A DNA stretch of 64,000 nucleotides from Papio anubis (lineage: Eukaryota; Chordata; Mammalia; Primates; Cercopithecidae), in contig NC_044986.1 in assembly GCF_008728515.1 (NCBI RefSeq), positions 64,965,159 to 65,029,158 on the forward strand. Direction: 5' to 3'. Below the pieces are notes generated by a model. That model worked only from the letters and a program-made list of their open reading frames with translations, was not told where the DNA came from and made no database searches. Position 1 is the first letter of the stretch. Each line of letters opens with the position of its first letter. Below are positions 26,001 to 40,700 of this stretch, piece by piece. Both the position numbers and the translations under genes were made by a program.

Positions 26001-29000
26001 TATGAAATACATTATTAAAGATGATAATGAGTGAGGCTGAACCTTGCAAAAATTGTGATACTCATTCTACTTTAAAAAATGGCACTACTTAACTGTTCTT
26101 AACTTACAGAAAAATAGTATTTTGATATGATTTAATCTCTAATCCATGTTGACCCCAGGTAAACTGAATGTTTTGAATTACAACCTCATACAGATTATTT
26201 TACCTTAGCCTAAGTCAAATTTATATTTCAGAATTTTGAAATTTCTCCTTTCATACTAATTCCTTTTACTTTCTGGTAGTAGTACACTTTGCTATTACAG
26301 AAAAACCATACGTCAGAGTATGTGGTCCTTCATGGTCTCTGTGCCTATGGCAAATTGTCTATCAACAGCGCTTCTCATTTTAGGTATATATCTATGAATT
26401 GGATCGATGACCAGTGATATTTTTTGAAACAAGTAGCATACTGATGATATTGAATTATTTCTGTAGCATGGTAATCTTCGCTTTTAGAGATTTTGTGGGG
26501 TTTTACTGTGGATGCTATTCCTAGGAAATAATAACAATAACAAAAAAATCAGGTTCTGTATTTTTATTAATAAAAGTAGTTAAGTGCCTATCATTGAGTG
26601 AGTTACTTATATATGAGGTCTGCAGTTGTTAGAAATAATTGTAGGAAATTTTATACCTAGTGATCTCTGTTACTTTTCACATTTTTCTTAATGATAAGAT
26701 AACTGGGCTGGGTGCAGTGGCTCATGTCTGCAATCCTATCACTTTGGGAGTCCAAGTTAAGAGGATTGCTTGAGCTCAGGAGTTCAAGACTACCCTGGGC
26801 AACATAGTGAGACCTCGTTTCTGTTTAAAAAAATAAAAATAAGTAGAATAACTTATAGGAATTATTTATTTTATAAATCATCTATGAAGCAACAATTCTG
26901 ATTGACCCTTTTCTCTGTGTGTTTATTTTTCTATTTTCAGTTACAGCAACCCCAGCAAACCCTCTTAACACAGGTTAGTTGGTATTACTTTATTTGTTTT
27001 GGATGCCTGAATGAACAGTAGACTAAAGCTTTATTCCTATTCTACTTTTTCTTTCAGAGTTTAGTTACTTGTTAGATTCACCTAATAATTTAGGAATATA
27101 ATGCTAAATAAAGGTAGAAGTATGCTATTTTATCTTTGATGGTTTCTCATTGTAGGTTCAGCTGTGATACAGTTTGAATAAATACGAGGTTTTCTTTTAT
27201 TTATTTATTTTGAGACAGAGCCTCCCTCTGTTGCCCAGGCTGGAGTGCAATGGTGCAATCTTGGCTCACTGCAACCTCTGCCTCCCGAGTTCAAGCGATT
27301 CTCCTCTCTCAGCTTCCTGAGTAGCTGGGATTACAGGCACCTGCCGCCATGCCCGGCTAATTTTTTTATTTTTAGTAGAGATAGGGTTTCACCATGCTGG
27401 CCAAGCTAGTCTCGCCTAAGGTCCTGACCACCTGCCTTGGCCTCCCAAAGTGCTGGAATTACAGGTGTGAGCCACCACGCGCGGCTGAGGTTTTATTTTA
27501 AACTTAATACTACTGACTTTTCATTAATACAGATTTTTGTAGTCGTCTTCTTTTGGAAAATTTCTGCACGTTATTTCCACTTTAGCAGGGAAAGTTATTG
27601 TGTGACATTATCTGCTTAATTTTTCAGCAACATTAAAAAGTTTTGAACTTTTGTTAGTGCTACCTTAGGCTTTGCATACTATTTATTATGCCTTTCACAT
27701 ACTCTTTTTCTATTTTTACAATCTTGAAAGTGTAAAAAGTGTTCTTAGCTTATAAACTATGTAAAAACAGCCTATAGGCTGTCTTTGGCCCATGGGTCAT
27801 AGTTTGCTGATCACTGGTTAATACATAGAGTGAAATACTATGCAGCTATTAAAGTAAAACCTCTTTGTGTACTGATATGGAATGATATTCCAGATAATCT
27901 GAGGTAGAAGTAAAGATACAGTCTAGTATGTATTATATGCTTCCATTTATCTATATGCATATTCGAATAAAACATCTCTAGGAGGCTTTACACTAATAAT
28001 TAGGACAGTGATTGCTTCAGGTTTAGGGAACTTCATAGCTGAGGAGCAGGGATAGGAGAGAAGCTTTTCACGGTATAACCTTTGGTACCATATTTTTAGT
28101 CTTGAATCTCTTACTTGTCTTTTAAAAATATACTTGAATTGAGCAATCAACCTGTTTTTATTAAAGAACTACAGTTGAGTAACACCTAACTCATATTTTC
28201 AATCATCAACAAAGTCGAATTTCCAAATTAAGTAGAAAAACTATAGAAGTTCTTTTGTTCAAATGCTATTTCCCTAAGTGTACCCATAACACATTACTAG
28301 TATCTTAAGATATTAAAGAAATTTCATGAGAAAATAATTTTGTGGTCAAAGTTTAAGGAATGCTGAGTTCCTTTACTAAGGACTTTCCTGAGCCTTTATT
28401 ATGCTAGTATAGCTATTGTATTAGTAAGAACACTCATCTGAGGGATCTTGATGAAATAGGCTAAAAATAATTTATAGTTTAATTTTAGACCTGACTCTCA
28501 AGATATACATGTGTATCTTCTAACATAATATGAAAAGTTTAATATTCTGGGTTAGTTTTAAGTAGTCATACTGAGTTTTTAGATGATTTCAAATCATTGC
28601 CTTAATTTGATGTTGATTTTGTTTTATAGCCAGCTGTTGCACTGCCTACAAGCCTTAGCCTATCTACTCCTCAGCCAACAGCACAAATAACTGTATCATA
28701 TCCAACACCAAGGTCCAGTCAACAGCAAACCCAGCCTCAGAAGCAGCGTGTTTTCACAGGGGTGGTTACAAAACTACATGATACATTTGGATTTGTGGAT
28801 GAAGATGTATTCTTTCAGCTTAGGTAAACTTAATTAGGTCTTGTCACATGGCTTCTTGCATTTACCATAAAACACCTGTTTAGTTGTGGCAGAAATTATA
28901 TGTATCCCAGGCTGGACACAGTCGTGCAATCTCAGTTGACTCACTGCAGCCTCTGCCTCCTGGGTTCAAGCAATTCTCTTGCCTCAGCTTTGGAGTAGCT

Positions 29001-32000
29001 GGGATGACAGGCATGCACCACCACACTCGGCTAATTTTGTATCTTTATTGGAGAATGGGAGTTCACCATGTCGGCCAGATTGGTCTTAAACTCCTGACCA
29101 CAAGTGATCCACCCGCCTCAGCTTCCCAAAGTGCTGGGATTACAGGTGCCCGCCACCACACCTGGCTAATTTTTTTTTATTTTTAGTAGGGACGGGGTTT
29201 CACCATGTTGGTCAGGCTGGTCTCGAACTGCTGACCTTGTGATCCACCCATCTCAGCCTCCCAAAGTCCTGGGATTACAGGCGTGAGCCACCATGCTCGG
29301 CCCTTTTTATTTTATTTTTTGAAATGGGGTCTTGCTCTTTTGCCCAGGCTGGGGTCTAGAAGTGCCGTCATAGCTCACTGCAGCCTCAAATTCCCGGGTT
29401 CAAGGGATCCTCCTGCTTCAGCCTCTCAAGTAGCTGGGACTCTAGGTTCATGCTACCATGCCCAACTTTTTTTTTTTTTTGAGAGCAAATTTCGCTCTTG
29501 TTGCCCAGGTTGCAGTGCAGTCTCGGCTCACTGCAACCTCCACCTCCCGGCTTCAAAGGATTCTCCTGCCTCAGCCTCCTGAGTAGCTGGGATTACAGGT
29601 GCCCACCACCACGCCCAGCTAATTTTTGTATATTTAGTAGAGACAGGGTTTCACCATGTTGACCAGGCTGGTCTTGAACTTCTGATCTCAGGTGATCCAC
29701 CTGCCTCAGCCTCCCAAAGTACTGGGATTACAGGCGTGAGCCACCACGCCTGGCAACTATTTTTTGTTTCCTTTTTCTTCAGATTTAGACATAAAGACTA
29801 ATTTTTAAATTTTTTGTAGAAATGTGATCTCACAATATTGCCCAAGCTGGTCTTGAACTCTTGATCTCAAGTGATCCGTTTGGTTTTTAAAATTGCATTA
29901 GAGGCATGAGCCACTGTACCTGGCCGTCTACTTTTACTTTTTCTTATTTTTTTATTTTTAAAATTTTAATTAATTTATGTATTTTGAGATGGAGTATCAC
30001 TCTGTTGCCCAGGCTGCAGTGCAGTAGTGCAATATTGGCTCACTACAACCTCTGCCTCCCAGGTTCAAGCGATTCTCCTGCCTCAGCCTCCCAAGTAGCT
30101 GGGATTACTCCTGCCACCACGCCCGGCTAATTTTTGTATTTTTAGTAGGGATGGGGTTTCACCATCTTGACCAAACTGATCTTGAACTCCTGACCTCATG
30201 ATCCATCTGCCTTGGTCTCCCAAAGTGTTGAGATTACAGGCGTGAGCCACTGTGCCCGGCCTCTTTTATTATTATTACTTTTTTTGAGATGAGTCTCACT
30301 CTTGTCCAGGCTGGAGTGCAGTGGTGCGATATTAGCTCACTGCCACCTCCGCCTCTCGGGTACAGGTGACTCGTACCCAGCTAATTTTTGTATTTTTAGT
30401 AGAGATGGGGTTTCACCATGTTAGCCAGGCTGGTGTCGAACTGCTTAAGTGATCTGCCCACCTTGGCCTCCTAAAGTGCTGAGATTACAGGCGTGATCTA
30501 CTGCTCCCATCCCCCAACTACTTTTTATTGTTATTTTATTTTATTTTATTTATTTATTTTTGTTTGAAACCGAGTCTCGTCTGTCACCGAGGCTAGAATG
30601 CAGTGGCTCACTGGAACCTCCACCACCCGGGTTCAAGTAATTCTCCTGCCTCAGCCTCTTGAGTAGTTGAGATTACAGGTGTGCGCCACCACGCTCGGCT
30701 AATTTTTATATTACTACTAGAGACAGGGTTTCACCATGTTGACCAGGGTGATCTTGAACTCCTGACCTCAAGTGACTTGCCCGTCTCAGCCTCCCAAAGT
30801 GCTGGGATTACAGGCATGAACCACCGCACCCAGCCTCATCTTTTAAAAGAGCTTTCCAGGCTTCCGTTTCTGATATAGTTTACTGTTTATTTTTTTTGAA
30901 ATACAGTTTAAAGTACTAACTATGTAAATCATTTTGGGGAGAAATCTATTTTAATTGTATTTATATTTAACTTTTTTTTTTCTTTTTTTTACAGTGCTGT
31001 CAAAGGGAAAACCCCCCAAGTAGGTGACAGAGTATTGGTTGAAGCTACTTATAATCCTAATATGCCTTTTAAATGGAATGCACAGAGAATTCAAACACTA
31101 CCAAATCAGGTACAGAAAATACTGAGTTAGGTATTGTAGAAGCTTGGTAAGTGAGTCTTCTAATTCACAAAGTTTTTTTTTTCTTCTTATTTCATTTTTT
31201 AATTGAAGAATCAGTCGCAAACCCAGCCGTTACTGAAGACTCCTCCTGCTGTACTTCAGCCAATTGCACCACAGACAACATTTGGTGTTCAGACTCAGCC
31301 CCAGCCCCAGTCATTGCTGCAGGCACAGATTTCAGCAGCTTCTATTACACCACTATTGCAGACCCAACCACAGCCCTTATTACAGCAGCCTCAGCAGAAA
31401 GGTATCTTTGCTTTTGTTTCAGACGAATATGTAACTTTTTAGTTGTTAATATAACTATGCTTTTAATTTCAAAAATAGGCAGGGATTTCAAGAAAACTTG
31501 AAGCCTAAAGAATCCTGAATAGGACACATCTACTTCCATAGCTATGTGGAAGTATTTTTTTTTTTCTCTTAATGATAAGAAATTAAAAGATACACCCTTG
31601 TGGACTTAAATATCAAAACTATTAAATTACTTATTAAACCATACCACATCAAATGAATTTGCTGAGTTTTAAGTTTTTTTGCCAATTGATTGTTTGAAAC
31701 TCTAGATGTGTTCTTTTTCACTCTGTCACCCAGGCTGGAGTGCTGCAATCTGGGCTCACTGCAACCTCAGCCTCCCAGGTTCAAGCTATTCTCCTGCCTC
31801 AGCCTCCCAAGTAGCTGGGACTATAGGCATGTGCCACCATTCCTGGCAAATTTTTGTATTTTTAGTAGATACAGGGTTTCTCCACGTTGGCCAGGCTGGT
31901 CTCGAACTCCTGACTTCAAGTTTTCCACCCACTTCGGCCTCCCAAAGTGCTAGGATTACAGGCATGAGCCACCGCACCCGATCCAGATGTGTTCTTATAA

Positions 32001-34740
32001 AAACAGTGTTTAAAATAATACATAGGTCTGGGTGTGGTGGCTCACACCGTAATCCCAGCACTTTTGGAAAAATACAAAAGTTAACTGGCTCGTGGTGGCA
32101 GGCGCCTGTAACCACAGCTACTCTGGAGACTGAGGCAGGAGAATCACTTGAACCCAGGAGGCAGAGGTCACAGTTAGCCCAGATCACGCCATTGCACTCC
32201 AGTCTGGGTGATAACAGCGAAACTGTCTCAAAAAAAGAGAGAAAAAGATGACAGTTAGCCTTAGCTTAAAGAAGCCTACTTAATTGGCATTAAAAAGTGT
32301 AATTGTGACATGTTCTTTTTTTTTTGAGGCAGGGTTTTTCTCTGTCACCAAGGCTAGAGTGCAGTGGTGTAATCTTGGCTCACTGCAACCTCCGCCTCCC
32401 CAGCTCAAGTGATCCTGCTACCTCAGCTTCCTTGAGTAGCTGGGATTACAGGTGCACGCCACCCTGCCAGCCTAATTGTTATATCTTTTGTAGAGACGGG
32501 GTTTCACCATGATGTCCAGGCTGCATTTTCTTTTTTGGAGACAAGGTATCGGTCTGTCACTCAGGCATGGGTGCAGTGGTGTGATTTCAGCTCACTGCAG
32601 CCTCGACCTCCTGGCCTTAAGCAATCCTCCCGTCTCAGCCCCCCTCTAATTTTTGTACTTTTTTGTAGAGACAGGGTTTTGCCATGTTGCCCGAGCTGGT
32701 CTTGAACTCCTGGAGTCAAGTAATCTGCCTGTCTTGGCCTCCGAAAGTGCCGAGATTACAGGTGTGAGACACTGCTCCCAGCCTGCATTTTCTTTGTTTT
32801 TTTTTTTTTTTTTTGAGACGGAGTCTTGCTCTGTGCCCCAGGCTGGAGTGCAGTAGCGCGATCTCCGCTCACTGCAAGCTCCGCCCCCCTGGGTTCACGC
32901 CATTCTCCTGCCTCAGCCTCCAGAGTTGCTGGGACTACAGGCGCCCGCCACCTCGCCCGGCTAATTTTTCTTGTATTTTTAGTAGAGACGGGGTTTCACT
33001 GTGTTAGCCAGGATGGTCTCGATCTCCTGACCTCGTGATCCGCCCGTCTCGGCCTCCCAAAGTGCTGGGATTACAGGCTTGAGCCACCGCGCCCGGCCTG
33101 CATTTTCTTTGTTATTGTAGATGATGATACATAGCAAAATGACAGATTACAGTGTAATGAGTTATTTAATGAACACCTATGTAATCACTGCTCAGGTCAA
33201 AAAAATACAACATTGTGTCTGGTAGCAGGGCAGTGGCTCACACCTGTAATCCCAGCACTTTGGGAGACTGAGGTGGACGGATTGCTTGAGCTCAGGAGTT
33301 CGAGATCAGCCTGGGCAACATGGTGAGACTCCATCTCTACTAAAAATCCAAGAAATAGCCAGGCGTGATGGTGTACACAGGCTGATGTGAAAGGATCACT
33401 TGAGCCCAGCGGGCGGAGGTTGCAGTGAGGCAAGATTGCACAACTGCACTCCAGCCTGGGTGACAGAGCAAGACCCTGTCTCACAAATTGCACAACAACC
33501 ATTTGTAACTCATTTTCTTGTATGCATCCTTGTTTGGTTTCGAACATAATGTGTGATTCTACTTTTATGACATTTTGTGTGTCAGACTCTTTTTTTTTTT
33601 TGAGATGGAGTTTTGCTCTTGTTGCCCAGGCTGGAGTGCAATGGTGCGATCTTGGCTCACCGCAACCTCTGCCTCCCAAGTAGCTGGGATTACAGGTGTC
33701 CGCCAACATGCCCAGCTAATTTTTTGTATTTTTAGTAGAGACGAGGTTTCACCCTGTTGGCCAGACCAGTCTCAAACTCCTGACTTTCAGGTGATCCACT
33801 CCCCTCAGGTTCCCAGAGTGCTGGGATTACAAGCATGAGCCACCATGCCTGGCTTATTCATCCTTCTTACTGCATCCAATTCTTGCTTTATGTTAGGTCT
33901 TTTCTTTTTTTACTGTGGCCTCATGGGTTTTTTAATTTATCCTTTGTTTTATATTCAGTTGTTTTATTATTTTGATGGAGTCTTGCTGTGTCTCCAAGGC
34001 TGTAGTGCAGTGGCATGATCTCAGTTCACTGCAAGCTCCGCCTCCCAGGTTCACGCCATTCTCCTGCCTCAGCCTCCCAAGTAGCTGGGATTACAGGCGC
34101 CTGCCACCACGCCCGGCTAATTTTTTATTTTTTATTTTTTTAGTAGAGATGGGGTTTCACCATGTTAGCCAAGAGGGTCTTGCTCTCCTGACCTCGTGAT
34201 CTGCCCACCTTGGCCTCCCAAAGTGCTGGGGTTACAGGCGTGAGCCACCGCACCCGGCTTCTCCTGTGCCAGTTTTACAATTCCCCATGGAGTATTTCTT
34301 AAAGGAGATGTCCCAGTGAGGGTGTTCCAAAATTGAAAGCTCCCTATATGTTTCTGGGATGACAGGGACATGAAAAGGGAGATGAGCATAACAATGCATA
34401 AGAATCCTACTGACATACACATTTTTCCATTCATAATAAAAATCAGACCATACTGAACTAATTTTTTAGGAAACATAGTAGTGGAGAGATTTTTTTCCTG
34501 CTACAAACTGCAGAGCAGTAATTCAGATGATCACCATACTAGGCTTCCTACTAGGAGTTAATATCATTGTCATAGACCAGCATCAGAAAACTGTTCTAGT
34601 GGAGAGGTGTGGGATCCCATATATCATGTTATCAGTTGGGAAGAATGAAATTATTTGTGCTTGTGTTTATTTTCTGTGATGTGTAATAGTTCTGTCTACT
34701 TTAGAGATGTTTAATGTGAATCATTTTACTGAGGTTGAGC

Positions 34741-34780
<40 letters not shown>

Positions 34781-37700
34781 AGGCAGTCCTGCATCATCGC
34801 CCAGGCTGGAGCCTGCCGTGGCGCCCGTCGACCACTGCAAGCTCCGCCTCGGGTTCCGCGCCATTCTCCCGCCTCCCAGCCTCCGAGTAGCTGGGACTAC
34901 AGCCCGCCACCACGCCCGGCTAGTTTTTGTATTTTAGTAGAGCCGGGGTTTCACCATGTTAGCCAGGATGGTCACCGATCTCCTGACCTGGGAGTCCACC
35001 GCCCTCGGCCTCCCAAAGTGCTGGGATTACAGGCTTGAGCCACCGCGCCCGGCCAAGGTTGAGCAACTTTTAAAGAAAAACACATTTTTTAGTCTTTATG
35101 ACGTGATCAGATGTTGAAAGGGGGAATGAGTATTTTAATCTGTGTTGTAAAGGACTTAGTTACTTGTTCTAGTTACTCTGTCTAAAATACTTACAACTTT
35201 ACATATATTATACATCTTTCCATAAATTAAGTGTGCATTGTAGTAAAGAAGGTAAATTTGCACTATTCCTACCTGAAAATATTTATACTATTTCAAAATG
35301 AAATTGTTGATTTTCAATATTGGGAAGAATTCGTCAAGATAGTGCCCTACCTGGGCAACAGAGGGAGACCCCGTCTCCTCAAAGAAATTTTTTAAAAAAT
35401 TAGCTGGTTTGGCGAGGCGCTGGTGGCTCAAGCCAATCCCAGCACTTTGGGAGGCGAGGCGGGTGGATCCACGAGGTCAGGAATCGAGACCATCCTGGCT
35501 AACAGTGAAACCCGTCTCTACTAAGAAATACAAAATAGCGAGGCGGTGGCAGCGCCTGTAGTCCCAGCTACTCTGGAGGCTGAGGCGAGGAGAATAGGCG
35601 TGAACCGGGGAGGCCCGGAGCTGCAGTGAGCTGAGGTCGGGCCACTGCACTCCAGCCTGGGGCACGACAGTCTTGAGACTCCGTCTCAAAAAATTAGCTG
35701 GTTTTAGTGGTGCATGCCTATGTCCCAGCTGCTTTGGATGTTGAGATGGGAGGATTGCTTGAGCCTGGGAGGTGAGGCTGCAATGCCATGATTGCGTCCT
35801 ACTGCACTCCAACTGGGGCAATAAGAGTGGGAGGCCTGTGTCTCAAAAAAAGGTAATTTTTTTTTTTTTTTTTTTTTGAGACAGGTGTTGCTCTGTCACC
35901 CAGGCAGTGCAGTGGCCCCGGACTCTCAGCTCACTGCAAGCTCCTCCTCTGAGTTCCGCACATGATGCCTCAACCTCCCAACTGGGACTTCTGGCTCCAC
36001 TCACTGGCCGGCGGATTACAACATTTTTTGAAGTAGAGCCGGGGAGTTTCACCTGTGCTCAGGACTGGTCTCCCGATCTCTGTTTGTCCCGCCACGTCTC
36101 GGCCTCCAAAATCTCAGAGATGAAGCAATTTCCCTTTAAACACAGTATCTGGCCCTTCTGTAAGCCCAGGTTGGAGTTTAGTAGCACGATCTCAGCTCAC
36201 TGCAACCTCTGCCTTCCAGGTTCAAGTGATTCTCCTGCCTCAGCCTCCTGAGTAGCTGGGATTACAGGAACGCGCCACCACGCCTGGCTAATTTTTTTGT
36301 ATTTTTAGTAAAGACGGGATTTCACCATATTGGCCAGGCTAATCTCGAACTCCTGACCTCGTGATCCGCCCGCCTCTGCCTCCCAAAGTGCTGGACTTAC
36401 AGGTGTGAGCCACCGTGCCTGACCTGACAGTACCTATTCTTTTTTTTTTTTTTTTGAGATACAGTTTTGCTTCTGCCCCCCAGGCTAGAGTGCAGTGGTA
36501 CGATCTCAGCTCACTGCAGCCTCGTCTCTTGGGTTCAAGCGATTCTCCTGCCTTAGGCTCCTGATTAGCTGGTATTACAGGCACCCACCACCACTCCCAA
36601 CTAATTTATGCATTTTTAGTAGAGACGGGGTTTCACCATGTCGGCCAGGCTGGTCTCAAACTCTTGACTTCAGGTGATCCACCCACCTTGGCCTCCCAAA
36701 GAGCTGGGATTACAGGCATGAGGTACTGCACCCAGCCAGTACCTATTATTTGAAAATATATATTAACAGGCCAACTTTGAAAAAACAATTTTAGTGACTC
36801 TCAGTTATTTAACTTTGTTCATCTAATTTTATCAGGTACTTTTGAACTTTGTTTAGACACGCTAAACATTTTTTTCTTTTATCATTTAAAGCTGGTTTAT
36901 TGCAGCCTCCTGTTCGTATAGTTTCACAGCCACAACCAGCACGACGATTAGATCCCCCATCCCGATTTTCAGGAAGAAATGACAGAGGGGATCAAGTGCC
37001 TAACAGAAAAGATGATCGAAGGTATATTTTCTAAAGTATACTGTGGATGGTGGCAATGGTTGTACAACAATGTAAGCATAGTTAATGCCACTGAACTATG
37101 TGCTTATAATATAAAATTTTAAAATGCTGAATTTTGTGTTATGTCTATTTTACTACAAATTTTAAAAAGTTAAACAAATATACTGTGGAATCTTGCTTAT
37201 ATTACCTACTCTACTTCGTTGAAGAGCTTTTCCATAATATTAGAAATATTAGTAATTTTAGAAAAATTTGCTTTCAGTCGTGAGAGAGAGAGAGAAAGAC
37301 GTAGATCGAGAGAAAGATCACCTCAGAGGAAACGTTCCCGGGAAAGATCTCCACGAAGAGAGCGAGAACGATCACCTCGGAGAGTTCGACGTGTTGTTCC
37401 ACGCTACACAGTTCAGTTTTCAAAGTTTTCTTTAGATTGGTAGGTTATTCCCCACCCATTGTTTTCTTGAGTTACTAATTTCGTATAATTTGACAGAATA
37501 TGTTACAGAGATATTTTTCTTGCAACATTGATTTCCCGACAGTTAGTGTTCTTCATGTAAGCGCAGAAATGCAATTTGAAATAACTTAATTCTCTACAAT
37601 GCTGCATTATTTTTATATCCCCATGAAGGAAATCAACTGGTATTGAAAAAGACAGCCCCTCAAGGAAATTCCTTTGTCATAAAGTTATTCCCCTAAAGTT

Positions 37701-40700
37701 AGAATCAGTTAAGATCTAGACTTACTGATAACTTGAAGATCATGTATAGTCCATTGTATGTGATGAGGCAATAATACAGTAGTAAACCAATTATTTCAAG
37801 TTTAGCTGTGGCAGTGTCGTATAATAGAAACATAGATATGCATATATACTCACATACATAATGTATTCACATGTATAGTGTATGCGTATGTATATACATA
37901 AATATTCACCCTTTGAATCAGAAGTCATGACAAATTACCAGGAGTTTCTTTTTCTTTCTTTCTTTTTTTTTTTTTTTGAGACTCTGTCACCCATGCTGGA
38001 GTGCAGTGTCGTGATCTCAGCTCACTGCAGCCTCCACTTCCTGGGTTCAAGCTATTCTCCTGCCTCAGCCTCCCTAGTAGCTGGGATTACAGGTCCTCAG
38101 CACCACACCCAGCTAATTTTTGTATTTTTAGTAGGGATGGAGTTTCACCATGTTGGCTAGGCTTGTTTCGAACTCCTAACCTCAAGCGATCCACCTGCCT
38201 CGCCCTCCCAAAGTGCTGGGATTACAGGTATGAGTCACTGTACCTGGCCAATTTACCAGGAACTTCTGATGTTTACCTGCAAAAAAAAAAAAAGGTAATA
38301 TTAACTAGCAGAATTATTGTGAGGTTTAGTTCATGTATCCAAAGGACTTAACCCATTGTGTGGCAGTTGTATAGTCTCAGAAATTAATGGTGGGTTGTGG
38401 TGGCAACTTAGGTAATAGATGAATAGGTGGAAAAAAAACAAATTGACCATAAAACAGGAAAATCATTAAAAACTGCGTTCAAGGCTGTTGAGCTAAAAGC
38501 AGATAGCTGTATGCAATGCAGTGGCCTAAGATGATATTATTACATTTAAACAGAGTGATAATTACCATTCATAATACTTGCCTATCAGTGGTTAAAATTT
38601 CTGTATGTTCAGTTCTAGATTTAGTAACCCAGTGAATTTTAGTCAAGCTACTTAATGCCAAGAAAATTTTGCTTGGTGACTTTGCTTAATTATGTTACGT
38701 AGTTGGTGTTCATTTACTCTTCCTTATGGTCAAATCAGCACCTACTTCTTTTTTTGTTTTTTTCTTCGAGATGGAGTTTCGCTCTTGTTGCCCAGGCTGG
38801 AGAGCAATGGGGCGATCTTGGCTCACAGCAACCTCTGCCTCCCGGGTTCAAGCAATTCTCCTGCCTTAGCCTCGCGAGTAGCTGGGATTACAGGAATGCG
38901 CCACCACACCCGGCTCATTTTGTGTTTTTAGTAGAGACAGGGTTTCACCATGTTGGCCAGGCTGATCTCAAACTCCTTGCCTCAGGTGATCCAATCGCCT
39001 CAGCCTCCCAAAGTGCTGAGATTACAGGCGTGAGCCACCATGCCTGGCCCAGCAACTACTCTTCATTTACACTAGTTTTCTTCTTATAACTGTTTACTGT
39101 TATACTTAAAAATCTGTAGTCTGCATATTTCAGAGAAACCAGTTGAAACCAACACCGCTTTCACAGCCTCAAAGATATTAAATAGGGGAGCTCTGATTTT
39201 AACCCATCTGTTCTCAATATTGAATGCTTTTTTGGGAAGAGTTGATGCATAGGATATGAAATTGAACAGCTATTTAGCTTCTTCTAAATTAGACCTTCAG
39301 GGGCCAAGTGCAGTGGCTGATGCCTGTAATCCCAGCACTTTGGGAGTCTGAGGTGGGCAGATCACTTGAGGTCAGGAGTTCAAGACCAGCCTGGCCAACA
39401 TGGTGAAACCCCGACTCTACTAAAAAATATAAAACTTAGTTGGGCATGGTGGTGAGTGCCTGTAATCCCAGTTTCTTGGGAGGCTGAGGCAGGAGAATCA
39501 CTTGAACTCGGAAGACAGAGGTTGCAGTGAACTGAAATTGCACCACTGCAATCCAGCCTGGGCGACAGAGGGAGACTCTGTCTCAAAAAATAAAGAAAAA
39601 TAATAATAATAAATTAGACCTTCACAGTTTAGTTTTACCACTTTGAAGTAAATTCCCAGAACATTAAATGGATCTCTTGCAAGTAAAAATGATTTTAAAG
39701 TTTCCATACTTCTCATTTGTAGTTGTATAAATCAAGATTTTCTTATACTAATATGATTATAAGAAACTTCATGCCCATGAAATGATTTATTTGTACTTAC
39801 ATCTTTTGTTTTATTATAAATTTTACTCCTGTGGGGTAAAACATGACTTCAAAAATTCTGGTGATGCGAAATTGGGAAACAATTATACATATTTTCTTTT
39901 TGTCACACTTCCTTAAAAACAAAACTCAGATACTTGTTACACGTTTTTATTATTTTGACAGCAGAATCATATCCAAATAAAGTATAATTACAGGCCTGGC
40001 ACTGGTGGCTCACACCTGTAATCCAGCACTTTAGGAGGCCAAGGTGGAAGAATCACTTGAGGCCAGGAGTTTGAGACCAACCTAGGCATATAGTGAGACC
40101 TCACCTCTACAAAAAGTAGAAGTTACCCACATATGGTAGTGCACCTGTAGTCCTAGCTATAATACTTGGAGGCTGACATGGAAAGATTGCTTGAGCCTAG
40201 GAATTCAGGTTACAGCAAGCTATGAGTATGCCACATTGCACTCTGGCCTGGGCGACAGAGCAAGATTCTGTCTGTAGATTGGATGGATGGATGGATGGAT
40301 GGATGGATAGATGGATAGATAGATTCTGTCTGTAGATAAAATAGATAAATAGATAAATAGGTAGGTAGATAATAGTCTATTATCTGACAAGTTTATTGCT
40401 CCGTATTTATTTTTATACTTCAAATAAAGACATCTCTACATGTAGATTACTTCATCTTTCATACTTCTGCCTTTAGTTGTCTTTAAAAAAGACAATGTAG
40501 TTGTCTTTTCGTCTTACATTATACTTTTAACAGACATCTCTTAACCTTTTGCCAGATTGACCTTTCAGTTCCTCTCTTTTAAAAACTCTACTTCTTAGGA
40601 AAAAGGAAATGATCCTTAAAAAAATCAGTACGAGATTTAAAAGACAAGAAATTTATGCCCTCTATACATAATAATCAGGTATGGATCTTAATCATTCACA

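Noticed and set aside
26440..26520. ctgatgat in intron 4 as a C box
   Set aside because: No D box at a usable distance and no flanking stem.
31706..32251. 181-codon open frame
   Set aside because: It is an antisense Alu plus a sense Alu read through by chance; the protein is the usual Alu translation.
33197..33709. 170-codon reverse frame
   Set aside because: Made of Alu sequence on both ends; not a gene.
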